DNA of 64,000 nt from CAZIKF01 sp964539825 (lineage in GTDB: Bacteria > Muiribacteriota > UBA6191). The notes below the pieces were generated by a model, which saw nothing but the letters and a program-made list of their open reading frames with translations, made no database searches and was not told where the DNA came from. Positions 34,950 through 43,609 of the stretch are shown here, piece by piece. Both the position numbers and the translations under genes were made by a program. Within the stretch, counting starts at the first letter, position 1. Every line of letters starts with the position of its first letter. The stretch spans positions 186,001-250,000 of the forward strand of contig CAZIKF010000001.1 of the NCBI GenBank assembly GCA_964539825.1. The letters run 5' to 3'.

Positions 34950-35967
34950 AGGTCATTTGGCGATCCTGAATTCTTACATAATCTATCTGAAGATCTGGAA
35001 GGTTTATATTTAAAGCCTTATCCAGTCTTCCCACTCGGATGAGCTGAATGGTGGGCTGGGCCGGACTTCCAGATCCCGGTGTAACCGCATAATGAGATAA
35101 CTCCAACTTGGCGCTAAAAGCATCCTGCTGCTTGAGATATTCCACCAAATTGCCTACGAATTCAGGTTTAAGCTGGATTTGTGAATTGAACTTTTCCTCT
35201 ACCAATTGAAAGAAGGAAGTATCTTCTCGAAGTGAATCCAGTTCATCTTGTTTCTCAAAGGCTATTTGCAACTCACCGGTATCTCTTAATTCCTTCACCT
35301 GTTTTTGTATTTCAACAACTTTCTGCTCAATGTTATCTCGCGTAATTCCCTGAACGCTGGCTTTTACGTAGCGCCTGAACTGATCGATATTCGCTCGTCC
35401 CGCAGTATTCTTGCCATCTTTCCAAAATCGGTATGTTCGCAGCTTTTCAAATGACAAATAGACAGTGTTCAGCTCCTTGATTTTATTAAAAATGGAGAAG
35501 GAAACGTCCATTGCAATAATTGGTACATCTCCTGCGGCCTTCCGCTCTTTGGCGTCTTCAAGTTCTACCAGTCCCGCCATACCAACCCCCACGCTACTAA
35601 GCTCGTCATAATCAAGAAGCAGACTGACTCGAAGGCGTCCTGAGTGAATATGGTAGCTAAGTTCATAGACCATGGGGATTAGCGTTCCCACCATATGATC
35701 GGAAAACGAATTTACGACACGGTCGTCAAAGTGAAGCTTGATATCGGTTCTGGAAGGCTGGGGGGCAGCCGGAAAATGCTCCTCTACGGTTCCCTCTAGA
35801 AACTTAGTCCGCAAATGCGTCCAAAATCCGGTCCCTATCGATGTATTATCTTTCCCAACATCTGCGGTATTTTGACTGAAAGATTCCTGCTCCAGACCAT
35901 TAAATTCAGGATTCGCCCAGAGCTGGCTGCCCAGGGATAACACTAGGAAAAGGACTCGAACTATCAT
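34927..35967 (-). CDS. Exported protein 5 of the tandem exported-protein cluster
   Basis: A 346-residue protein with a signal peptide (MIVRVLFLVLSLGSQLWA). The mature part opens with IKLHFDDRVVNSFSDHMVGTLI and YHIHSGRLRVSLLLDYDE, the same layout as the two genes upstream (an amphipathic helix, then long beta strands). It contains a central Gln/Glu-rich helical section and ends in LPDLQIDYVRI...MTFSGTLIP, which aligns with the C-termini of its neighbours. Its ATG overlaps the upstream stop by 4 bp. The fold is unknown to me; long amphipathic strands plus a terminal beta element would be compatible with a lipid-binding tubular domain, but this is speculation. Confidence 0.65.
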   Translation of the reverse strand: MIVRVLFLVLSLGSQLWANPEFNGLEQESFSQNTADVGKDNTSIGTGFWTHLRTKFLEGTVEEHFPAAPQPSRTDIKLHFDDRVVNSFSDHMVGTLIPMVYELSYHIHSGRLRVSLLLDYDELSSVGVGMAGLVELEDAKERKAAGDVPIIAMDVSFSIFNKIKELNTVYLSFEKLRTYRFWKDGKNTAGRANIDQFRRYVKASVQGITRDNIEQKVVEIQKQVKELRDTGELQIAFEKQDELDSLREDTSFFQLVEEKFNSQIQLKPEFVGNLVEYLKQQDAFSAKLELSHYAVTPGSGSPAQPTIQLIRVGRLDKALNINLPDLQIDYVRIQDRQMTFSGTLIP

Positions 35968-37001
35968 CGGTTTCCCCCTCTTGGAGGGACTTTGCCCTCA
36001 AAAACAAGCTGGTAATTTCCCATTCGCTGGGCGGCGGTACTCTCCCCATCGGGCGGCGGAGAATCAATTTCCTCAATGCGCACCGATGTAATCTTCAGGC
36101 CTGGGAGATAACCGGCCAGGACACTTCCGAGGTTTGAGACCTTGAGTACACCCTGGCGGTTTTTGATGGGACCCACTGTTTTGATTTCCAATCCTTCGTG
36201 CAGGACCTGCATCTTTTTTACATTTTGATAAACATCTTCGAGTATTCCATCTCCGGTCCATCGACCTTCCACAGCCTTGAGTAGATCCTTCAAAACCTCA
36301 TCGGAAGGGAGTAAGTTGAGATGGGAACCTGACGAAAACCTGACCACTTTCTCTTGTAAACCCGACTCTATGTGGGTATTGGAATTAAATTTTTCATATA
36401 GAGTCACCTTTTCCTTTAGGAGGCGAATCTTACGCACGGTTCCTTCTCTACCTGAAGGTAATTGGGAAAGCGAGCGATTGACCGCGAGAATCTTATCCCT
36501 CAGGGCATCAGAACTTGATAAGACTTCTCCAAGTTCTTTAAGAACTTTTCGATAATGATCAAAATCTTGGGAGAAATAGGCCGCTACCTGGGGCTGTTTG
36601 AAAGCAAGATAAGCCACATCAGGCTCAGCGGGATCCATTCTTGCTTCAAATGAAAATTGAAAGCCCACCAGGTAATCCTCTTCATCATCCTTACTAACTC
36701 GGCCCTTTCTTTTAGAATTGTGTTTAAAGATCTCTCCGGGTTTATAAGTGGGCGTGACAAATCGAAGAAAGGGAATTTGTGATTTCTGCAGTACCACTTT
36801 CACGTCCAACCTATTGTCTCGGAGATCAAAAAGTACTGAATCTACACCGGGAGCAAAACTTTTCAAGGCATCTGTAAATCTATGTACCATTCTACGGTTT
36901 AAATAAACGCGAAGATTCGGCTCTTCTGAGGAGTTGGAAGCCTCCGTGATAGAGCTATTACATCCAACTAACACCAAGACCAGGAATAGTCGCAGGATCA
37001 C
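35964..37001 (-). CDS. Exported lipoprotein 4 of the tandem exported-protein cluster
   Basis: A 345-residue predicted lipoprotein: MILRLFLVLVLVGC gives a lipobox LVGC with C14. The mature protein has VYLNRRMVHRFTDALKSF, then VTPTYKPGEIFKH, which matches the PGQIFKP motif of the upstream gene. A helical middle part is followed by VVRFSSGSHLNLLPSDEVLKDLL, clearly homologous to a segment of protein 3, and by LPGLKITSVRI near the end. It overlaps both neighbours by 4 bp. It is the only one of the five with a lipobox, so it may anchor the others at a membrane (inference). Confidence 0.68.
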   Translation of the reverse strand: MILRLFLVLVLVGCNSSITEASNSSEEPNLRVYLNRRMVHRFTDALKSFAPGVDSVLFDLRDNRLDVKVVLQKSQIPFLRFVTPTYKPGEIFKHNSKRKGRVSKDDEEDYLVGFQFSFEARMDPAEPDVAYLAFKQPQVAAYFSQDFDHYRKVLKELGEVLSSSDALRDKILAVNRSLSQLPSGREGTVRKIRLLKEKVTLYEKFNSNTHIESGLQEKVVRFSSGSHLNLLPSDEVLKDLLKAVEGRWTGDGILEDVYQNVKKMQVLHEGLEIKTVGPIKNRQGVLKVSNLGSVLAGYLPGLKITSVRIEEIDSPPPDGESTAAQRMGNYQLVFEGKVPPRGGNR

Positions 37002-38173
37002 TTTCTCAACCTCCCCGCCACCAGGATCTTAGACCCTTCGCTGCCGAACATGTGAAGTTTGCCTGGCGCTACTCTATCCACTCCAACAAAATAGATATCC
37101 AACCCGGGAAGCCTTGCTTCGATAATTCTGTTCAAACCGGACATCTTAATGATCCCTCCCGCGAGCCCCTGGTATTCATGGACCTCTATATCAAGATAGT
37201 CACTGAAGACCTTGTTTCGGCCAAGAGCTGATAAAAGCTCCTTGATTGCCTCACTTGAAGGTACAAAAGGAAGAATGGAGCCACTTTGAAATCTTTCAAT
37301 CTGACTATCAACCAATAGTAGTTTATCGGTCAAAATACTACTCACATCTTCTTGCTTTAAATCGACATTAAGAGACTCTAACCGTCTCTGCTCAGAAGGA
37401 CTCAGAGAACCGTTCTGAGTGAGTTTTCGGTCTAGCTCCTCCAGTTCCTTCATGGTACGCGTAAGATCAGATAATCTCCTGCCTGAAGGGGAGATCTGCA
37501 TGTCCCTGATACTCATGAAAAGTTCAGCACGCTCCTCAAGTTTCATGAGGTAAGTCTCAAAATCTTCCAGGTAATAAGCTTGAATCGCCTGTCTGGTGAA
37601 CTGCATATAAAGGGTATTGTCCTGGGAGCGATCCCCGGGTTTCTGGTAGCCCACCAGTGGAAAACGCAAACGAAATTTGATATCTACAACAAACTCTGAC
37701 CCATCCTTGTCTCGATCGTAGGCACGTCTCTCCCCCACGGGCTTGAAAATTTGGCCCGGGGCATATGCGGGTGCGATAAGATCAATTTTCCGTCGATCGC
37801 GAAAATACTGATAATCTACGGTTACACTAAATTCCAGGGAATCTCCGACGATGTCATAGCGTATATAGCGAACGGGAAGCCCTTCTTTATAGAGCCATCG
37901 ATGGGACCATTTTTTTACGGTTTCTCTTCCAATGCGAACGGCCACATCCGGACGAACGGAACCAAAATACTGATCATAGCTAAAGATTGGATTTTCCTGG
38001 CTTCCCTGGTCTACGCTAAAAGGCCGGTTTTCTGAAGCATTATCCAGGCTTTGTTCCATGCTCGCAGAGGGTCCCAGGGGGAAAGAATTCTTTTCAAGAT
38101 CTTGAAATGACAGACCATCCTCTGCTATAGCCAGCGGCGAAAAAAGTAAGAAGAGTATCAGGGTCACTCTCAT
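36998..38173 (-). CDS. Exported protein 3 of the tandem exported-protein cluster
   Basis: A 391-residue protein with signal MRVTLILFLLFSPLAIA. The mature part begins with a Ser/Asn-rich stretch, then VRIGRETVKKWSHRWL and LEFSVTVDYQYFRD, then APAYAPGQIFKPV. A charged helical segment (LTRTMKELEELDRKLTQ) leads into FQSGSILPFVPSSEAIKELLSAL and RLPGLDIYFVGVDRV, both shared with protein 4. The start and stop each overlap the adjacent gene by 4 bp. No enzyme motif is visible. Confidence 0.67.
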   Translation of the reverse strand: MRVTLILFLLFSPLAIAEDGLSFQDLEKNSFPLGPSASMEQSLDNASENRPFSVDQGSQENPIFSYDQYFGSVRPDVAVRIGRETVKKWSHRWLYKEGLPVRYIRYDIVGDSLEFSVTVDYQYFRDRRKIDLIAPAYAPGQIFKPVGERRAYDRDKDGSEFVVDIKFRLRFPLVGYQKPGDRSQDNTLYMQFTRQAIQAYYLEDFETYLMKLEERAELFMSIRDMQISPSGRRLSDLTRTMKELEELDRKLTQNGSLSPSEQRRLESLNVDLKQEDVSSILTDKLLLVDSQIERFQSGSILPFVPSSEAIKELLSALGRNKVFSDYLDIEVHEYQGLAGGIIKMSGLNRIIEARLPGLDIYFVGVDRVAPGKLHMFGSEGSKILVAGRLRK

Positions 38174-38937
38174 TTTCCAGCCCCCGGTACTTTGGTTCTT
38201 CCCGCCAGAACAAGATGATTTTCTGTAGTGCTAAAATTCAGAAAATCCAGGATGTTGAGTTCATTCACCTTTCCAAGGTTGACTTCAATTGAAATGAGCT
38301 TATTCGTGGGAAGATTCTTTGCCCTTAAAACAAATAAATCTCCCACTTTTAGTTCCTGTAGATATTTCCGTTCGATTCCCTGGAGAATTTCACCAGAATG
38401 ACGATCCACGATGAGAGGTCGTAAAACTTCGTTGAGCAATAAATCCAAACGATTATCATCCAGGCTTTTTGTGTGGATTCGTAGAGTTCGCGGATAAATT
38501 CTGGCCTGGATAAAAAGGCGATCTCCAGCTTTTTTCAGAGACATCTTGGTCCCAACTTGAAAGCTCACTTCTTTAATACCATTTGAACTCAATGAGCTTC
38601 GCAAATCCTCCAGAGCCTTTGTCAGTGCGCTCGTGTCCTGTGCGCCAGGAACCATATCCAGAGAATCCAGTCTCAGGTCCGGTACAGAAATAAATACCCG
38701 GTATATAAGTATTGCCTGCCCTTGAGGATCCTTCTTTGAACCTTTTTTGAAATTCACTTCCGCACGAATTGCTGAATCCACTCCGCGCAAAGCCTCGGTG
38801 AGCAGGCTTGCCACCATGGATTCGGTAAGCTCCAAACGAACCTTTCCCCCCTCTTTGGCCATGGGGAAAGAAAGGCAAAGCAAGCTAAGCGCCAGGGCGA
38901 ATAGCCATTGATTTTTTATTAGACACCAATTTTTCAC
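38170..38937 (-). CDS. Exported protein 2 of the tandem exported-protein cluster
   Basis: A 255-residue protein with a signal region LFALALSLLCLSFPMA. It opens with VRLELTESMVASLLTEALRGVDSAIRAEV, comparable in position and pattern to the opening helix of the other members. Beta-rich sequence follows (ILIYRVFISVPDLRLDSLDMV) and it ends in LDFLNFSTTENHLVLAGRTKVPG. It lacks the PG(Q/E)IFK motif and is more divergent than proteins 3 to 5. It overlaps gene 3 by 4 bp and lies 18 bp after gene 1. Confidence 0.6.
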   Translation of the reverse strand: MKNWCLIKNQWLFALALSLLCLSFPMAKEGGKVRLELTESMVASLLTEALRGVDSAIRAEVNFKKGSKKDPQGQAILIYRVFISVPDLRLDSLDMVPGAQDTSALTKALEDLRSSLSSNGIKEVSFQVGTKMSLKKAGDRLFIQARIYPRTLRIHTKSLDDNRLDLLLNEVLRPLIVDRHSGEILQGIERKYLQELKVGDLFVLRAKNLPTNKLISIEVNLGKVNELNILDFLNFSTTENHLVLAGRTKVPGAGK

Positions 38938-38955
38938 GGGGAAAATCCCATCTTC

Positions 38956-39687
38956 TTAATAAAAATAAACCAAAATCCCATCCTTGATGGCTCCAACCTC
39001 TACATTCTTTGCTTTATTCAAGACGATTAGCGCGCGTTCGCTGAATTCTATCTTTATTTCCCCCTCATGCATCTGTCGGATCTTGTCTCCAGAGGGACGA
39101 AACAAGTTCACAAATGAAGCTCCTAGCCGTGATAAAAACGAAAATGGATTGAGTTTTCCACTCACGTCAATCTTAAAGAAATCCTTTACATCCGCCTGAA
39201 GGTCCGTTGTGGCGAAAATGACATTTAGGACGGATTCAAAGATCATTCCAACCGGCAGGGTCACAAGATCCAGTAGAGAGTCTAAAAAACCACCCTTTGC
39301 TTTGGTAAAGGTGATGGAGAAATCCATATACACATTGTTGGAGGGCTTTTTTGAGGGTTTTTGATAAAATTCTCCATTCACATCAATCTCAAAAGGAAGG
39401 ATGCCTGTACTTCCCCGGATGATCATATGGGTCCCTTTGAACTCCACGAATTTAACTCCCTCATCATTAAGAGGCTCGACACCCGCCTTTAAAAGTTCTT
39501 CCGCAAGAAGTTTCTCCAGGAAATCAAACGAGAGAAAGACGGTAGTATCCTGTTTCCCGTGGCTCAATTTGGAGGAAACCATCGCCCCTCCCAGTCTGAA
39601 TTTACGGATTTTTTCCTTGGCCGCCTCCAATGGTCCCAAAAGGGAAAAGAGGCAAAAAAGCCATATATAGGGTCTAAACCGGATCAT
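38956..39687 (-). CDS. Exported protein 1 of the tandem exported-protein cluster
   Basis: A 243-residue protein from the internal ATG at 39687, which starts the signal MIRFRPYIWLFCLFSLLGPLEA; an upstream ATG at 39723 would add 12 residues. The N-terminal half has an amphipathic helix (FDFLEKLLAEELLKAG) and beta strands. The middle has a marked hydrophobic section (FLDSLLDLVTLPVGMIFESVLNVIFA). It ends in VEVGAIKDGILVYFY. Homology to the other four is not obvious by eye; position, size, export and layout are the arguments for grouping it. It is 27 bp or more downstream of the EamA transporter gene. Confidence 0.58.
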   Translation of the reverse strand: MIRFRPYIWLFCLFSLLGPLEAAKEKIRKFRLGGAMVSSKLSHGKQDTTVFLSFDFLEKLLAEELLKAGVEPLNDEGVKFVEFKGTHMIIRGSTGILPFEIDVNGEFYQKPSKKPSNNVYMDFSITFTKAKGGFLDSLLDLVTLPVGMIFESVLNVIFATTDLQADVKDFFKIDVSGKLNPFSFLSRLGASFVNLFRPSGDKIRQMHEGEIKIEFSERALIVLNKAKNVEVGAIKDGILVYFY

Positions 39688-39750
39688 GGGCACAAAAAAT
39701 TCTAAAGACGTCGACGGTATCAATACGTCCCTTTGAACCCAAAGGTTGCA

Positions 39751-40671
39751 TTATGCCCCAGTTCTTTCCATGGAGCCTGTTGGAGAATTGCCTTTTGAAT
39801 CTGAGCCAAAGATTTTGCACAACAGTCCCCCAATAATAAGAAATACTCCTAAAACCTGCCCGCCTCTTAACTCCTCATCAAAAAACTGAGTGGAAACCAA
39901 CAGCGCTGCTACCGGTCCAAGAAGCATCATTAGACTCATTAACATGGGATGGAAAATCTTCAAGGAGCGGTAAATAGCCCAGAGACCCAGACCAAAGGCC
40001 AGGGGACCGTTAATCAGGAGCAATACTCCCAATGAGAAGTCTATCTTTTCAAAATGCCATGGACCCTCCGCTAAAGCAAAAGGCAGCGATGTTACGCTAA
40101 GACAGCCCGTCGTGAAACAGGCAACAAACACAGCTGGAATTCCCCTTGTGATGGATTGGGTCTTGATGAACATCAGCGCCCACAACACCACACTAACCAC
40201 GATTAACAATACCGGTGGATTGAGAAATTGGGCCACCTGCAAAGCCCAACCGTCCGAATTCAATAAGAAATAAACCCCGGACACAGAAATGACTGCGGCA
40301 AGGACATCCGTAATCTTGACCCGATGGTCTCTGAATAGCAGCAGCAAAACTACAATAATCAATGGTTGAAGCCTCTTAAGCATCACTACCACCATTGACG
40401 GCACCTCAACGAGTGCTATTTGCGTCAGGCAAGCCGGCAAACTCTGATAGAGAAATCCAATGATCAATAAAGTTGAAATCATTTCAGGCTTCTTGATGGA
40501 AATGGACTTAAAACCAAAGATTAAACTGGGAATAAGTGTGGTCAGAAAGGCTGGGAAGCTGAGCAGAAATATCGTTTGAAAGGGCGGCAGGGTCGCAAGA
40601 ATTTTCTTTGTCAGGACCGGACCCAGGGAAGCTCCCAACGCCCCCAGAACCGCGATGAAAATATCAACCAT
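39751..40671 (-). CDS. EamA-family (drug/metabolite transporter superfamily) permease
   Basis: Inner-membrane protein of 306 residues with ten hydrophobic helices arranged as two EamA repeats. Typical features include an N-terminal AVLGALGASLGPVLTKKIL, the repeat-closing GVYFLL, and the second-half LLGPVAALLVSTQFFDEEL with GGLLCKIFG. Such proteins exchange amino acids, nucleotides or other metabolites; the substrate cannot be read from sequence. It lies 20 bp after ispH and shortly before the exported-protein cluster, so ispH-eamA and the five genes may form one transcript. Confidence 0.85.
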   Translation of the reverse strand: MVDIFIAVLGALGASLGPVLTKKILATLPPFQTIFLLSFPAFLTTLIPSLIFGFKSISIKKPEMISTLLIIGFLYQSLPACLTQIALVEVPSMVVVMLKRLQPLIIVVLLLLFRDHRVKITDVLAAVISVSGVYFLLNSDGWALQVAQFLNPPVLLIVVSVVLWALMFIKTQSITRGIPAVFVACFTTGCLSVTSLPFALAEGPWHFEKIDFSLGVLLLINGPLAFGLGLWAIYRSLKIFHPMLMSLMMLLGPVAALLVSTQFFDEELRGGQVLGVFLIIGGLLCKIFGSDSKGNSPTGSMERTGA

Positions 40672-40691
40672 GGACTTAAATTGGCCAGAAA

Positions 40692-41666
40692 CTAGCCCAT
40701 GCGGGGAATGTTAAAGGTCACACTCTCCTCAATGACGGGCTTCTCCAATACCTCATTGATTCCCAGGTTTCGAAGACGGGAAATACAGCGCATGATAATT
40801 ACTTCAGGGGTTGAGGCACCCGCGGTCATGCCAATCTTGGAGATCCCCTGGAGCCACTCCGGCTGAATTTCATTCTCATCTGAAATCAAATAGGAGGTTA
40901 CCCCTCGTTTTTGGGCGACCTCTCGCAATCGATTGGAATTGGAACTTGTTCTGGAGCCCACGACAAGGACAAGATCCACTTCCTTACAAATTTCTTTAAT
41001 CGCAACCTGTCGGTTTGTTGTTGCATAGCATATATCTGATTTGGAAGGTGCCTGGAGTTTAGGGAATCGCTTTCGAAGAACCACTTCAATTTCTTCGGTA
41101 TCATCTACACTTAATGTAGTCTGAGTTAATACGGCCACCTTATCAGGATTTGAAACTTCTACTCTCAGGGCATCCTCAACATTCTCGACAACGGTGGTGC
41201 GCTCTGTAGCGACCCCCTTTGTCCCGATAGTCTCTACATGGTTTTTATGCCCAATCAACAAAATATCGAACTCATCCTTTGAATATCTGCTGGCCTCTTT
41301 ATGCACCTTGGTAACCAACGGACAGGTTGCGTCAGTAACCTTCAATCCCTTGTCTCCAGCCTCCGCAACAGTGCTGGGGGGGACACCATGCGCGGAAAAA
41401 ATTACCTGGCTACCCGTGGGAACTTCTGCAAGCTCTTGTACAAAGATAGCCCCCTTGTCCCGCAGTCGATCCACTACGAACTGATTATGGACAATTTCAT
41501 GCTTCACATAAACCGGTGGACCCCATAACTCAAGTGCCCGCTCAACGACTTCGATGGCTCGAGTCACTCCTGCACAAAATCCACGAGGGCTTGCTATGAC
41601 CAGTGTCTTTTTCTCCGAATTTTTGGATTTCATAGGGTGAAAATTCCCGAATTGTTCATTTATCAT
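40692..41666 (-). CDS. ispH: 4-hydroxy-3-methylbut-2-enyl diphosphate reductase
   Basis: Last enzyme of the MEP isoprenoid pathway; a [4Fe-4S] protein that reduces HMBPP to IPP and DMAPP. The three cluster cysteines are present: RGFCAGV (C31 in this numbering), DATCPLV and ICYATTNRQ. The substrate-binding VKHEIVHN and SAHGVPP motifs are also visible. At 324 aa it is slightly long; an internal ATG at 41633 (MKSKNSEKK) would give the more usual N-terminus. It is the first gene of a minus-strand run reaching to 34927. Confidence 0.95.
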   Translation of the reverse strand: MINEQFGNFHPMKSKNSEKKTLVIASPRGFCAGVTRAIEVVERALELWGPPVYVKHEIVHNQFVVDRLRDKGAIFVQELAEVPTGSQVIFSAHGVPPSTVAEAGDKGLKVTDATCPLVTKVHKEASRYSKDEFDILLIGHKNHVETIGTKGVATERTTVVENVEDALRVEVSNPDKVAVLTQTTLSVDDTEEIEVVLRKRFPKLQAPSKSDICYATTNRQVAIKEICKEVDLVLVVGSRTSSNSNRLREVAQKRGVTSYLISDENEIQPEWLQGISKIGMTAGASTPEVIIMRCISRLRNLGINEVLEKPVIEESVTFNIPRMG

Positions 41667-41712
41667 AGCATGGGACGAAACCTAGCCCCCCTCTGGTTCG
41701 TAAAGGGAATAG

Positions 41713-42624
41713 ATGGCTTTTCTTGTATCTGTTTTGCTTAGTTTTCTTCTTGGTATCCCCTGTCTTCATTCGGCTGCAAATCCTGAAGTCCAGACCGATG
41801 GTTTTTCAAATAGGACCCGCGCCATCTTGAGTCCCCTGGGGAAAGTACGGCCACATGCAGTACAGGTTGGGGCAGCACAGGGCTTGAGTCATGTCTTTAG
41901 AACACAGGTTCCTCAGTATCTAACTGAAGGTAAGGCTGGATATTCAAAAAGTGGTTTAAACACGGGCGCTATTGGTAAAAATTTGTTTCAGTACGCCCTG
42001 GTTGTCGGAGGTATCGGTGCAGCAACCTCCATCGTCCAGGATTATAAGCGTACCGGGCAGGTAAATCCGGAAAGAGCACTGGATTTCCTTACCAATTCAG
42101 ATTTTGTAAAGAGTTCCCTTGGAATATTTGCAGGCGCTACCCTGTTCAGCATAGCCGGGCAATTTCTTCCACCAGGAGTACCCTTAATACTAAAAACTGT
42201 ACCCGGTTTTTTGGGGGCAGCCCTGGGATTTGAGTGGAGCCAGGGAAGCCTTGATAGAACTGATATTGTAAAGGCAGTGTTTTCAGCGCTGGCATCTTCG
42301 GCCGCCTTTGTCGCACTAGGTTCAGGCGGAGCCCTGGCAATAGGGGCTGGTATTCTTGCCTCCTTTGCCGCTAATTCGGTTTATGATCGATTTTTTGGCA
42401 AGGACGAGGCACATTCTCTTCAGGGCCTCCCGCCCAGCTATGAGACATGGCAACCCAATGTCCAACAGGACCCCGATTCGAATCTGTTTCCTGTAGAAAA
42501 CTCTTCCGAGGAGTCTTTTTTTCGCGAAAGGGTTCGCTTTCGGCAGATCGAAGAGACCGCTAAATCCAATAACCAGGAAGAGTTTTTCCGACTTCGTAAG
42601 GAGGTCGTTGAGGGCACAGAGTAG
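41713..42624 (+). CDS. Exported protein with hydrophobic Gly/Ala-rich centre
   Basis: A 303-residue protein I do not recognise. The signal peptide MAFLVSVLLSFLLGIPCLHSA follows a GGGAATAG ribosome-binding site. The central part (residues about 90-220) is Gly/Ala-rich and hydrophobic with possible membrane or membrane-inserting helices (YALVVGGIGAATSIV, SSLGIFAGATLFSIAGQFL, AGILASFAANSVYDRFF). The C-terminal 70 residues are charged. It stands alone between ispH (divergent) and meaB (convergent, 7 bp away). Inferred location: envelope. Confidence 0.65.
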   Translation: MAFLVSVLLSFLLGIPCLHSAANPEVQTDGFSNRTRAILSPLGKVRPHAVQVGAAQGLSHVFRTQVPQYLTEGKAGYSKSGLNTGAIGKNLFQYALVVGGIGAATSIVQDYKRTGQVNPERALDFLTNSDFVKSSLGIFAGATLFSIAGQFLPPGVPLILKTVPGFLGAALGFEWSQGSLDRTDIVKAVFSALASSAAFVALGSGGALAIGAGILASFAANSVYDRFFGKDEAHSLQGLPPSYETWQPNVQQDPDSNLFPVENSSEESFFRERVRFRQIEETAKSNNQEEFFRLRKEVVEGTE

Positions 42625-42631
42625 AATTCCC

Positions 42632-43609
42632 TCACGATTTAAGCATCCGCTTCAGAGCTTCCCCCACACCAAGTCTACCGGATTGAAGCTCCTTTTCTAT
42701 CTTCTTAAGGGCTTGCTGAACGGAATTCTTTGCGAAATAGTCTCGAAGAATCCTGGTCTTCAATCCCTCTCTGAAGGAGAGTAATTCCTGATCCCTGCGA
42801 CGCTGTTGAAAGGTGCCTATGCTTTTAGCCTGTACAGTTTGTTCAAGTACTGTATCTAAAACTTCGGACACACCGTCTCCGCTGAGCGCGCTCCCGAGAT
42901 AAATCTCCGGTCTTCCCCTCTCCAAAAAGGACGGGAAGACGGAAAATGCTGCCAGTAAATCCTGCTTCATAGATTGAGCAGCATCGGCTGCAACATCAAA
43001 TTTATTCACGAAGTAGATATCGGCGATTTCCAAAATTCCCTTTTTTAAGCCCTGCAGCTCATCCCCTCCAAAGGGAGGGAACAGAAGAATAGTCAAATCA
43101 ACCATGGAGCAGACATCTAGTTCATTTTGACCTACTCCCACTGTTTCAACCAAAAGAATATCAAAATCCAGAAGTTCACAGAGACGCAGCACGTCCCTGG
43201 TTCCCTCAGAAACCCCCCCGGCTTTGCGACCCGATGGTGAGGGGCGAATAAAGCAATCCTCCGACCGAGACAAATTCTCCATTCGCGTTCGATCGCCAAG
43301 CAGACTCCCCCCGCTGACTGGAGAAGTTGGATCTACCGGGAGAACACACAGACGTAAACCCTTTGAGAGAACCCGTGTTCCAAAGGCTTCAATCCAGGTA
43401 CTCTTTCCCACTCCGGGAGGGCCTGTGATCCCTAAGCGCAAGCCAATCTTCTGTGAGGAGGTCATGGATTCCAGTGCTGCTAAGATCCTGGCTGCCTGTT
43501 CCCGGTCTGATTTGGCGTCACTCTCGAGGATGGTAATAGCCCTGGCCAGAGCCCGGCGCTGCCCCTTGTGTAGGTCCTCTATGAGTCTCTTTTCTTCCTT
43601 TGCTTTCAT
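42632..43609 (-). CDS. meaB: MeaB/ArgK-type G3E GTPase
   Basis: GTPase chaperone that loads and protects adenosylcobalamin-dependent mutases, chiefly methylmalonyl-CoA mutase. It has 325 residues. P-loop GPPGVGKS covers residues 63-70. The segment LPVDPTSPVSGGSLLGDRTRM, the VETVGVGQNE switch and the base-recognition motif VNKFD all match. No mutase gene is in the window. The start overlaps the stop of the LD-carboxypeptidase gene by 4 bp. Its presence shows that the organism probably uses a B12-dependent mutase somewhere. Confidence 0.93.
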   Translation of the reverse strand: MKAKEEKRLIEDLHKGQRRALARAITILESDAKSDREQAARILAALESMTSSQKIGLRLGITGPPGVGKSTWIEAFGTRVLSKGLRLCVLPVDPTSPVSGGSLLGDRTRMENLSRSEDCFIRPSPSGRKAGGVSEGTRDVLRLCELLDFDILLVETVGVGQNELDVCSMVDLTILLFPPFGGDELQGLKKGILEIADIYFVNKFDVAADAAQSMKQDLLAAFSVFPSFLERGRPEIYLGSALSGDGVSEVLDTVLEQTVQAKSIGTFQQRRRDQELLSFREGLKTRILRDYFAKNSVQQALKKIEKELQSGRLGVGEALKRMLKS

